From positions 310,001 to 374,000 of the forward strand of contig NZ_JAAZQK010000008.1 of assembly GCF_012275445.1 (NCBI RefSeq): DNA of 64,000 nucleotides. The letters are read 5' to 3'. How positions within the stretch are numbered: the stretch's first letter is position 1; each line of letters begins with the position of its first letter. Source of the stretch: Rhizobacter sp. SG703 (GTDB taxonomy: Bacteria > Pseudomonadota > Gammaproteobacteria > Burkholderiales > Burkholderiaceae_C). This document shows positions 1-7,396 of this stretch, piece by piece. A program made the translations under genes and the position numbers. The notes beneath the pieces were generated by a model. It was not told where the DNA came from and ran no database searches. It saw nothing but the letters and a program-made list of their open reading frames with translations.

Positions 1-2210
1 AGAGCGACGGCGGCGACCGCCTGCCGTTCTTCTGCAGCGGCTGCCCGCACAACACCAGCACCAAGGTGCCCGAAGGCTCGCGCGCGGTGGCCGGCATCGG
101 CTGCCACTACATGGTGGTGTGGATGGACCGCAGCACCAGCACCTTCACGCAGATGGGCGGCGAAGGCGTGCCCTGGGTCGGCCAGGCGCCGTTCACGACC
201 GACGAGCACATCTTCGCGAACCTGGGCGACGGCACCTACTTCCACAGCGGCAGCCTGGCGATCCGCCAGAGCATCGCGGCCGGCGTCAACATCACCTACA
301 AGCTGCTCTACAACGACGCGGTCGCGATGACCGGCGGGCAGCGCGTCGGCGAACGGCCCGAGGGCCATTCGGTGCTGCAGATCATGAACAGCCTGAAGGC
401 CGAAGGCGTGGCCGCGCTGTGCATCGTGACCGACGAGCCCGGGAAGTACGACGGCGCCGCACTGGCGGACGGTGTGCAGGTGTTCCACCGCGACGAGCTC
501 GACCGCATCCAGCGCGAGTACCGCGAACTGAAGGGCACCACCGCGATCATCTACGACCAGACCTGCGCGACCGAGAAGCGCCGCCGCCGCAAGCGCGGCA
601 CGATGGTCGAGCCGGCCAAGCGGGTGGTGATCAACGAGCTGGTGTGCGAAGGCTGCGGCGACTGCTCGGTGCAGAGCAACTGCCTGAGCGTCGAGCCGGT
701 CGAGACCGAGTTCGGCCGCAAGCGCCGCATCAACCAGAACACCTGCAACAAGGACTACTCTTGCGTGAAGGGCTTCTGCCCGAGCTTCATCACCGTCGAA
801 GGCGGGCAGCTGAAGAGCGCGAAGAGGGCGTTGCAGGAGCGGCCCGAGCCGTCGCGCATCGCGGTGCCGGAGCCGGTGCTGCCGGTGGCCGAGACCGCCT
901 GGGGCATCGTCGTCGCCGGTGTCGGCGGCACCGGCGTGATCACGATCGGCCAGCTGCTGGGCATGGCCGCGCACCTGGAGGGCAAGGGCATCGTCACGCA
1001 GGACTCGGCCGGCCTTGCGCAAAAGGGCGGCAGCACCTGGAGCCACATCCAGATCGCCAACCGCATGGAGGCGATCCACACCACCAAGGTCGGCACCGCC
1101 GAGGCCGACCTGGTGATCGCCTGCGACCCGATCGTCGGCGCCAACAAGGCGACGCTCGCGACGCTGCGCGAAGGCCGCAGCTTCGTCGCGCTGAACACGC
1201 ACGGCTCGCCGACCGCGGCCTTCGTGACCAACCCGGACTGGCAGTTCCCCGGCGCGAACTGCGAGAGCGCGATCGTCGCGGCAGCCGGCGCGGCGCAGGT
1301 CGGCATGCTCGATGCCGAAGAACTGGCGGTGCAGCTGGTCGGCGATTCGCTGTACACCAACCCGCTGATGCTGGGCTACGCGTGGCAGAAAGGCCGCGTG
1401 CCGCTCGGCCATGCGGCGCTGATGCGCGCGATCGAGCTGAACGGCGTGCAGGTCGACAACAACAAGGCGGCCTTCGAATGGGGCCGGCGCGCGGCGCACG
1501 ACCTGGCGGCGGTGAAGGCGCTGTTCAAGGCGGCACAGGTGATCGAGTTCGTGCGCAAGAGCGTGAACATCGACGACCTGGTCGCGAAGCGGGTGGAGTT
1601 CCTGACCGGCTACCAGGATGCGGCATACGCGGCGCAGTACAAGGCCTTCGTCGAGAAGGTGCGGGCCGCCGAGGCGCCGCTGGGCGGGCACAAGCTGACC
1701 GAGAACGTCGCGCGCTACCTGTTCAAGCTGATGGCCTACAAGGACGAATACGAGGTCGCGCGGCTGCACACCGACAAGGGCTTCCTCGACAAGGTGGCGG
1801 CGCAGTTCGAAGGCGACTACACGCTGAACTACCACCTGGCGCCGCCGGCCATCGCGAAGAAGAACGAGAAGGGCGAGCTGGTCAAGCAGCGCTTCGGCCC
1901 ATGGATGCAGACGGCGTTCCGCGTGCTCGCGAAGTTCAAGGGGCTGCGCGGCACCGCGTTCGACCCGTTCGGCCGCACCGACGAGCGCAAGACCGAGCGC
2001 GCGCTGATCGGCCAGTACCGCGATTCGATCGATGAAGTGCTGCGCGGGCTGGATGCGCGGACGCTGCCGCTCGCGCTGCAGATCGCACGCATCCCGGAAG
2101 ACATCCGCGGCTATGGGCATGTGAAGGAGCGGCACCTGGCGGCGGCGATGCCGAAGTGGACCGGGCTGATGGCGCAGTGGCGCGCGGGTGGGGAACAGAA
2201 GGCGGCTTGA
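1..2210 (+). CDS. Indolepyruvate:ferredoxin oxidoreductase, fused subunits (5' truncated)
   Basis: Cytoplasmic thiamine-diphosphate enzyme that oxidatively decarboxylates aryl-pyruvates such as indolepyruvate to aryl-acetyl-CoA and passes electrons to ferredoxin. The reading frame is open from base 3, so the start lies left of the window; about 735 residues remain of a fused protein that usually has about 1150-1200. The first visible residues hold the family motif FCSGCPHNTSTKVPEG, followed by the ThDP-binding region, a Cys-rich ferredoxin-like segment around bases 645-790 (CEGCGDC, then CNKDYSC and FCPS), and a gamma-type domain starting at GVGGTGV near base 920. It ends with TGA at 2208-2210. 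A start at base 66 would only be an internal Met/Val codon. Very sure of the family. Confidence 0.95.
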   Translation, partial: SDGGDRLPFFCSGCPHNTSTKVPEGSRAVAGIGCHYMVVWMDRSTSTFTQMGGEGVPWVGQAPFTTDEHIFANLGDGTYFHSGSLAIRQSIAAGVNITYKLLYNDAVAMTGGQRVGERPEGHSVLQIMNSLKAEGVAALCIVTDEPGKYDGAALADGVQVFHRDELDRIQREYRELKGTTAIIYDQTCATEKRRRRKRGTMVEPAKRVVINELVCEGCGDCSVQSNCLSVEPVETEFGRKRRINQNTCNKDYSCVKGFCPSFITVEGGQLKSAKRALQERPEPSRIAVPEPVLPVAETAWGIVVAGVGGTGVITIGQLLGMAAHLEGKGIVTQDSAGLAQKGGSTWSHIQIANRMEAIHTTKVGTAEADLVIACDPIVGANKATLATLREGRSFVALNTHGSPTAAFVTNPDWQFPGANCESAIVAAAGAAQVGMLDAEELAVQLVGDSLYTNPLMLGYAWQKGRVPLGHAALMRAIELNGVQVDNNKAAFEWGRRAAHDLAAVKALFKAAQVIEFVRKSVNIDDLVAKRVEFLTGYQDAAYAAQYKAFVEKVRAAEAPLGGHKLTENVARYLFKLMAYKDEYEVARLHTDKGFLDKVAAQFEGDYTLNYHLAPPAIAKKNEKGELVKQRFGPWMQTAFRVLAKFKGLRGTAFDPFGRTDERKTERALIGQYRDSIDEVLRGLDARTLPLALQIARIPEDIRGYGHVKERHLAAAMPKWTGLMAQWRAGGEQKAA

Positions 2211-2309
2211 AGCACGCACCCGGGTCGAGCTGCGCGACACTCGGGGTGGACAGCGTGACCGGTCGACACCGCCGGCCGACGCTGCCGCACCCAGGGAGAC
2301 AACGGCAAG

Positions 2310-3812
2310 ATGGACCCGACCCGGCGACCGCGTCGCCTCATCGTCATTCCACCGCATCGCCATGGCAAAGGCGCTCCGGCCCCCGCCAGCACGATGCGCC
2401 GATTGAAGGCCGCCGCGACCGACCAGCCTCCGGCTGCCCGGCGGACCATCCCGGCACCGCTCAAGCTCGTCACCAGTTCGCCCGCCGACGGCGCGGTGCT
2501 GCTGGACATCGGGCACCGCAGCATCGACGAGGTGCGAGCGAATGCGCCGGAGGGCACCAGGCTCGCGCAGGAGCAGTGGTACCGCCTGGAGCGCCCGGCG
2601 CGCCCGTGGCACAAGCTCAGTGAACACCTGAAGGCGCCGCGCATCGCGGCCGGCCGGGACCAGGCCTGGACGGTCACGGTCGTCCTGGACGGCACGACCC
2701 GGCAGCGGGTCGCCCATGCGTTGGTGACCGTCCTGATCGATGAAGCCAAAGGCACGGGCCTGGAAGCGATGACCGACAGCCGCGGTCGGGTCGCCTTCCG
2801 CCTGGGGCGCGGCACGAAGCGCCTGGATGCCGTCGAGGTGGCCCCGCTGCACGGCGGCTGGCCGGCGCGGCTGTCGAATGTGGACGTGACGCGCGGCAGC
2901 CTGGAGATTGCCGTGCCGGCCCTGTCGCTGAAGACGCCGGATGCGCGAGGGCTGGTGTACGGCAAGCCCGCCGCTGGCGCCGGCAAGGGGGTCTCGATCG
3001 GCGTGGTCGACACCGGCATCGGGCCGCACGACCACCTCAGGCTCGCCGGCGGACGCAACACCACGGCCAGGGAAGCGACGCGGCTGCTGCGCGATGCCGA
3101 TGGCCACGGCAGCCACGTGGCCGGCGTGATCGCAGCCACCGCCGCCGGCTGGCAACGCGGGGAAGCGGGCGCCGCGGCGCTGTACGCCTATCGGGTGTTC
3201 GAGGCCGGCGATCCCTTCGCGTCGACCTTCGCGATCCAGGCGGCCATCAAGCAGGCGGCCGTCGACGGCTGCGACCTGGTCAACCTGAGCCTGGGCGACA
3301 GCCTGGCCGATGAAGCGGTGCGCGATGCGGTCGAGTTCGCCTGGGCGCGCGGCTGTGTCTGCCTGGCGGCAGCCGGCAACGACGGCGCCGACGAACTGGA
3401 CTACCCGGCGCGCCATCCCAAGGTGATCGCGGTGTCCGCCATCGGGCTGGAGAACTCGTGGCCCGCCGGCGCCTACCTGGAATGGACGTTGGGCGAGCCG
3501 CGCGGCAAGCCGATCGGCCAGCATGTGCCGTTCTTCGCGCAGTTCTCGAACCGCGGCCGCCAGCAGGGGCTCACCGCGCCGGGCGTGGCGATCGTGTCGA
3601 CGCTGTTCGGCAACCGCTGGGGCGTGATGTCGGGCACCTCGATGGCCACTCCGGTCGCCACCGGCGTGCTGGCGCGCCGCCTGGCCGGCAGTGCCGTGCT
3701 CGGCATGCCTCGCGATGCCCGCCGTTCGGCCGCCATCGTGAAGTTGGCCACGGCACACGCCCAGGACCTCGGATTCCCCGCCCATATGCAAGGCAAGGGC
3801 TTGGCGCGATAA
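2310..3812 (+). CDS. S8 subtilisin-like serine peptidase with carboxypeptidase-regulatory-like domain
   Basis: Predicted 500-residue subtilase. The catalytic triad is visible: Asp234 in VVDTGIG, His266 in DGHGSHVAGV, Ser444 in SGTSMATP, with oxyanion Asn357 in AAAGND. Residues about 115-205 look like a transthyretin/carboxypeptidase-regulatory beta domain (RQRVAHALVTV, TDSRGRVAF). The N-terminus is Arg/Pro-rich with no recognisable signal peptide, so the protein is probably cytoplasmic or exported by an unusual route. No I9 propeptide is recognisable in the first 110 residues; instead a small I9-like gene starts 8 bases downstream. ATG 2394 (Met29) is an alternative start. Family certain, biological role unknown. 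Confidence 0.88.
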   Translation: MDPTRRPRRLIVIPPHRHGKGAPAPASTMRRLKAAATDQPPAARRTIPAPLKLVTSSPADGAVLLDIGHRSIDEVRANAPEGTRLAQEQWYRLERPARPWHKLSEHLKAPRIAAGRDQAWTVTVVLDGTTRQRVAHALVTVLIDEAKGTGLEAMTDSRGRVAFRLGRGTKRLDAVEVAPLHGGWPARLSNVDVTRGSLEIAVPALSLKTPDARGLVYGKPAAGAGKGVSIGVVDTGIGPHDHLRLAGGRNTTAREATRLLRDADGHGSHVAGVIAATAAGWQRGEAGAAALYAYRVFEAGDPFASTFAIQAAIKQAAVDGCDLVNLSLGDSLADEAVRDAVEFAWARGCVCLAAAGNDGADELDYPARHPKVIAVSAIGLENSWPAGAYLEWTLGEPRGKPIGQHVPFFAQFSNRGRQQGLTAPGVAIVSTLFGNRWGVMSGTSMATPVATGVLARRLAGSAVLGMPRDARRSAAIVKLATAHAQDLGFPAHMQGKGLAR

Positions 3813-3813
3813 T
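3808..3813 (+). promoter_or_regulatory. Possible -10 (GATAAT) for leaderless start of the I9-like gene
   Basis: GATAAT overlaps the subtilase stop codon and ends 7 bases before the ATG at 3821. There is no clear -35, so this is only a positional match to the pattern seen at several other genes in the window. Confidence 0.3.
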
Positions 3814-3820
3814 CACGGCC

Positions 3821-4078
3821 ATGGCGCGCTTCGTCTTCTTCAACTCCAGCGACGTGGATGCCAAGGCGCTCACGGCGGCGAAGAAGTCGGTGCGTGCCTT
3901 GGGTGGCGTCGTCGTCGGCGGAGCCGCCGGCTCGATGCTCGTCGAGGCGCCCCCGACGAAGGCGGCGCAGGTGGCCAAGGCCCTCCCGGGCTGGCACTAC
4001 GCGCAAGACCGCAAGACGGCCCGCGTGCCCGAGCACACGCCGTTGCAGCGCGCCAAACGGGCCGCCGCCAAGGGCTGA
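3821..4078 (+). CDS. Small I9-propeptide-like protein, possible subtilase inhibitor/chaperone
   Basis: An 85-residue protein starting 8 bases after the subtilase stop. The pattern is beta-alpha-beta-beta-alpha-beta: FVFFNSS strand, helix with KALTAAKKSVRALG, GVVVG, SMLVEAP, helix TKAAQVAKALPGW, then YAQDRK and VPEH, finishing with a basic tail. This resembles stand-alone I9 (subtilisin propeptide) ferredoxin-like folds, which act as inhibitors or folding chaperones in trans. No signal peptide, matching the missing signal on its neighbour. Assignment to I9 is inference from pattern and context, not from a database match; it could also be an unrelated small protein. Confidence 0.6.
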   Translation: MARFVFFNSSDVDAKALTAAKKSVRALGGVVVGGAAGSMLVEAPPTKAAQVAKALPGWHYAQDRKTARVPEHTPLQRAKRAAAKG

Positions 4079-4103
4079 CCTCTTCGCTTCCGGCTTCTTC
4101 TCG

Positions 4104-4433
4104 TCACCGCACCCGAAGGTACGGTCCCACCTTGTCCGTCAGCAATTCGACGAGCGCCGGCTCCATGAAGCCGTAGTCATCGGGAATCCCCAGCACGATC
4201 ACGCGCTTGCCGTTCAGCCAGGGCTTGAACTTGCGTGCCAGCTTGTTGCGGTGCGAGCGCTCCATCACGAAGATCACCTGCGCCCACTGCACCGTGTCGC
4301 TGTCCAGCGGGGTCAGCGCCGAGCTGTCGAGCCCGGCCGAGGTGCATTCGACCTCGGGCCACGATGAGAACACCTGCTCGGCCGTCGGGCTGCGCAGGCG
4401 GTTCTGGCTGCAGAGGAAGAGCACGCGTCGCAT
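4104..4433 (-). CDS. Short low-molecular-weight protein-tyrosine-phosphatase-like protein
   Basis: 109 residues. The N-terminal P-loop CSQNRLRSPTAE (Cys8 to Arg14, C-x5-R-S) is the LMW-PTP/arsenate reductase signature, and VIFVMERSHRNKL corresponds to the usual middle strand-helix. The protein is about 40 residues shorter than classical LMW-PTPs, and the usual late DP[YF] general-acid loop is replaced by IPDDYGFMEP, so one of those aspartates may serve. A recurring short subfamily in proteobacteria. Substrate unknown. It lies on the strand opposite the subtilase pair and 15 bases before pldA on the same strand. Confidence 0.8.
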   Translation of the reverse strand: MRRVLFLCSQNRLRSPTAEQVFSSWPEVECTSAGLDSSALTPLDSDTVQWAQVIFVMERSHRNKLARKFKPWLNGKRVIVLGIPDDYGFMEPALVELLTDKVGPYLRVR

Positions 4434-4448
4434 CGCCGGGACCCTCGC

Positions 4449-5531
4449 TCAGAACTGCAGGAACGTCACCCCCAGCCCGAAGCTCGTCTGCCGGAAGTTG
4501 TAGTCCGTCAGCGTCTCGCCATAGCCGCGGAAGGCCTGCAGGTACCAGCGCAAACCGTTGGGCTGGTCGGGGATCACCGGGTAGGTCCACTCGAGCTGCA
4601 GCGCGCCGTACTTCACGCCCTGCAGCGTGTTGCGGTACAGCAGCGAGGCGGTCGACTTGCCGCTCGCCCAGTTGAGCTGCGTCTCGCTGCGGCCGCGGTA
4701 GTCGACCAGGTCGGGGTTGTTGTCGGTCTCCAGTTTCTCGTTGAAGCGCTGGATCAGGCGCGTGCTCAACGACCAGTTCTCCCGCTCGAAGCCGGCCCCA
4801 AGCGATGCGCGGTTCCAGCTGCGCGACAGCGGGTCGGACTGGCCGTTCGACTGGTGCGCGATCCCCAGCTGCACGTAGCGCCATTGCCAGCCGAACGGCA
4901 GCCCGCGCCAGGCCCCGGGGACCGGCACCACATAGATCGCCTCCGGTTCATAGTCGCTGTTGCGGAACGGCTTCGAATCCTTGCCGTTCCAGATCTGCCA
5001 CAACGCCTGCTGTGTGAAGCCGAGCCACAGGTCGCCGCCTTCGAAGCCGACATCCTGCAGCACCTTGGTGCGCAAGGACAGCTGGAACTTCGCCTCGGTG
5101 CGCTTGTAGTCCGGCAGCGGCACGGCCGCCTGCGTCGGCGAGCGTGGTTCGCGGTTGATGCGGCTGGTCTGGTGCAGCGGCAACACGTAGTTGGGCTTGT
5201 AGCCGACGAAGTTGAAGGTGCCGCGCTTGTCCTCGGGATCGAGCTCCCAGTAGCGCGAGACCAGGCTGCCGCTGCCGACCGGCTGCTGCGCCGGCGGCAG
5301 CAGCTGCGCCTTCGGTGCGAGCTGCGAATCGCTGGCGCCTTCGCGGCCGGTGGGCGCCGGGATATCGACGGCCCGGCCGGCCAGCTTGTCGTAGCAGGCG
5401 AGGCGATCGGCCGGGGCACCGATCCCGGCGCAGGCGGCCAGGGCGTCGGACTGCGCGAACGCAGTCGACATCGGAAGGATCAGGCTGGCGAGGGCCGCGG
5501 CATGACGAAGCTTCGGGATGGGCAATGGCAT
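4449..5531 (-). CDS. pldA: Outer membrane phospholipase A1
   Basis: 360-residue outer-membrane beta-barrel esterase that hydrolyses phospholipids appearing in the outer leaflet. A signal peptide with TAFA cleavage site covers residues 1-26. The OMPLA signature HQSNGQSDPLSRSWNR gives His226, Ser228 and Asn240 as catalytic triad. Residues 27-90 form an extra low-complexity N-terminal region with a Cys pair and Pro/Ala/Gln stretches, as in other betaproteobacterial PldA proteins. The chain ends in Phe (VTFLQF), the usual beta-signal for BAM assembly. Very sure of the family. Confidence 0.93.
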   Translation of the reverse strand: MPLPIPKLRHAAALASLILPMSTAFAQSDALAACAGIGAPADRLACYDKLAGRAVDIPAPTGREGASDSQLAPKAQLLPPAQQPVGSGSLVSRYWELDPEDKRGTFNFVGYKPNYVLPLHQTSRINREPRSPTQAAVPLPDYKRTEAKFQLSLRTKVLQDVGFEGGDLWLGFTQQALWQIWNGKDSKPFRNSDYEPEAIYVVPVPGAWRGLPFGWQWRYVQLGIAHQSNGQSDPLSRSWNRASLGAGFERENWSLSTRLIQRFNEKLETDNNPDLVDYRGRSETQLNWASGKSTASLLYRNTLQGVKYGALQLEWTYPVIPDQPNGLRWYLQAFRGYGETLTDYNFRQTSFGLGVTFLQF

Positions 5532-5637
5532 GCGGCCGCATGGTAAGGGTCGATGGTGAATCTCCGAGCGGCGGGCGCCGGATGGGCGTCCCGCCGCTCG
5601 GGTATCACTACTGCATCAATCGACCCGGGGCCTCACC

Positions 5638-7230
5638 TCAGGGAAGCGTCTTCAGGTGCGCGCCGACCGGCGCCGAGAAGTTGTAGCCGTCGAAGCGGTC
5701 CCAGTTGATCGACCAGGTCATCACGCCCCGGAAGGTCGGATACGCCTGGTTCGGGCGCACGCTGCCGCAACCGGTCAGCTTCACCATGCAGTCCACCGCG
5801 TTGTTGACGGTGGCCGACGTGACGAAGCCGGAGTTGGCCGAGCGCGGGCCCGACGGCACGCCGAACGCGACCTGGTCCGGGCGCAAGCCGGCGAAGTTGC
5901 CAGCCGAGCCGTTCGACAGGCCGAAGCCTTCGATCAGCATCTTGCTGCCGGCCACCAGCATGTCGACCGAGCCTTCCGGATACGGGTTGCCCTGGTACGG
6001 CGTGTAGAGCCCGCCGTTGTTGTAGTACTGCACGTGGATGATCGACAGGTCGTTGCGCAGCCCGTCGATGATCGGCAGGTAGGCGCCCCAGATGCTGCCG
6101 TACGAGATGAAGCCGCCTTGCACGTACGGCCACTCCGGTGCCATCGACAGGTAGAACTTCGAGCCGACCTTGGCCTTCAGCGCCTTCACCGAGCTGACCA
6201 GGTACTGCTGGATCGGCGCGCCTTGCGCCACGCCGTTCTCCAGGTCGAGGTCGATGCCGTCGAAGCCGTACTTCTGGATGATCGCGTACAGGCTGTTCGT
6301 GAAGTTCGTGGCCTCGGCCTGCGAGCCGACGCTGACCGAGCCGTTCTGCCCGCCCAGCGACAGCACCACCTTCTTGCCCTTGGCCTTCAGCGCCTTCACG
6401 TCGGCGATGAACTGCGCGTCGCTGCCGGCGTTGGAGTCGACCGTGAAGCTGACGTTGCCGCCACCGGCGTTGTCGGCGAACGCGACGACGATCACGTCCC
6501 ACGCGTCCGGGATCTGGCTCAGCGGGTAGGTGTTGCCGGCCGGGTTGGTGAAGTTGTGCCAGTAGCCGACCAGCGCATGCTTCGCGATGTCGGCCGACGG
6601 CGCGGGTGCCGGGGCAGGGGCCGGCGCGGGGGCGGGGGCGGGCGCCGGTGCCGGCGCTGGGGCCGGAGCCGGCGCGGGAGCCGGTGCGGGGGCAGGCGCC
6701 GGGGCCGGAGCGGGCGCGCCGTTGCAGTTGGTCGTCGCGGTCCACGGCTGGCCGCTGCCGACCGGGCCGTTGTTGGTCGACGGGTTCTGGCCCTGCGTCC
6801 ACCAGTTGGCCTTGTAGTTGGTGCCGTTCACGCTGACCAGCGCGCCGCCGTTGTACTGCGTGGCCGCGAGCCACAGCGGGCTGCAGCCGGCCGGTGCCGG
6901 GGCCGGGCTCGGCGACGGCGCGGGGGCCGGTGCGGGCGCGGGTGCCGGCGAAGGCGAAGGGGCCGGAGAGGGGGCCGGCGCGGGCGCCGGGGCACCGCTG
7001 CTCACGCCGAGGTCGGCCCACAGGCTGGCGGTGGTCGGGTTCCAGCCGGTGCTCGCGTAGTCGGTCTGGCTGACCAGCGCCCGGTAGTCGTGCCCGTTGT
7101 ACGACACGACGGTGCCGGCGGCGTAGAAGGTGTCGGCCTTCCAGGCGGGGTAGGCAGCGTAGGCGGACACGGCGGCGACGGACGTCGCCAGCGCGGCGAG
7201 CAGGCGCAGCTTGTGCGGGGCGTTGAACAT
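5638..7230 (-). CDS. Secreted GH18 chitinase with two CBM5/12-like domains and Ala-Pro linkers
   Basis: 530-residue exported chitinase. ATG at 7230 is chosen because a GGGAGA Shine-Dalgarno precedes it and a signal peptide (KLRLLAALATSVAAVSAYA) begins there; a longer in-frame start at 7299 would hide it. Domain order: signal peptide 1-25, CBM5/12-like module about 26-76 (AYPAWKADTFYAAGT), Pro/Ala/Ser linker 79-115, second module 116-169 with WWTQGQNP, 40-residue pure AP linker 172-211, GH18 barrel 215-530. The catalytic DGIDLDLE motif at about 324-331 has Glu331 as acid/base. Substrate chitin, product chitooligosaccharides. Three phased AATACCA-type repeats lie upstream. Confidence 0.93.
   Translation of the reverse strand: MFNAPHKLRLLAALATSVAAVSAYAAYPAWKADTFYAAGTVVSYNGHDYRALVSQTDYASTGWNPTTASLWADLGVSSGAPAPAPAPSPAPSPSPAPAPAPAPAPSPSPAPAPAGCSPLWLAATQYNGGALVSVNGTNYKANWWTQGQNPSTNNGPVGSGQPWTATTNCNGAPAPAPAPAPAPAPAPAPAPAPAPAPAPAPAPAPAPAPAPSADIAKHALVGYWHNFTNPAGNTYPLSQIPDAWDVIVVAFADNAGGGNVSFTVDSNAGSDAQFIADVKALKAKGKKVVLSLGGQNGSVSVGSQAEATNFTNSLYAIIQKYGFDGIDLDLENGVAQGAPIQQYLVSSVKALKAKVGSKFYLSMAPEWPYVQGGFISYGSIWGAYLPIIDGLRNDLSIIHVQYYNNGGLYTPYQGNPYPEGSVDMLVAGSKMLIEGFGLSNGSAGNFAGLRPDQVAFGVPSGPRSANSGFVTSATVNNAVDCMVKLTGCGSVRPNQAYPTFRGVMTWSINWDRFDGYNFSAPVGAHLKTLP
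6600..6717 (-). repeat. Ala-Pro codon repeat (about 40 residues) in chitinase linker
   Basis: Roughly 118 bases of degenerate GGNGCN hexamers (GGCGCG, GGTGCC, GGGGCA and so on) encoding an unbroken (AP)n linker between the second carbohydrate module and the catalytic domain. Synonymous third positions vary, so the repeat is old or selected at protein level rather than a recent slippage product. Confidence 0.85.
6890..6995 (-). repeat. Ala/Pro/Ser codon repeat in first chitinase linker
   Basis: Second low-complexity tract, about 105 bases, encoding AP with interspersed SP units between the first and second carbohydrate-binding modules. Same base composition as the tract at 6600-6717 but broken by serine codons. 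Confidence 0.8.
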
Positions 7231-7310
7231 GGTGGGATCTCCCTCGGCAGTCGATGAACCCACCTGCACGGCGGGACGGCGTTGCCTGGATTGGCGCATG
7301 GAACCAATGC

Positions 7311-7338
7311 ATTACCAGGCAATACCATCGTAATACCA
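7311..7338. promoter_or_regulatory. Three phased ATTACCA/AATACCA direct repeats upstream of the chitinase
   Basis: ATTACCA at 7311, AATACCA at 7321 and AATACCA at 7332 (TGGTATT on the coding strand) start 10 and 11 bases apart, one helical turn each, about 80-108 bases upstream of the chitinase ATG. This AT-rich patch stands out from the surrounding GC-rich DNA. It is a candidate activator or repressor site; the regulator is unknown. Confidence 0.5.
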
Positions 7339-7396
7339 GTAACGGGCTGTGTGAAGGGTGGCGGACCCGCGGCGGAGGGGTTCGAGTCGCGACTGC

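Noticed and set aside
2156-2623. Overlapping plus-strand frame at the end of the oxidoreductase
   Set aside because: Low-complexity Arg/Pro/Ala product in another frame of the subtilase; no start signal or motif.
6600-6995. Possible CRISPR-like repeat array
   Set aside because: Short degenerate hexamers with no spacers, in frame inside the chitinase as Ala-Pro linker.
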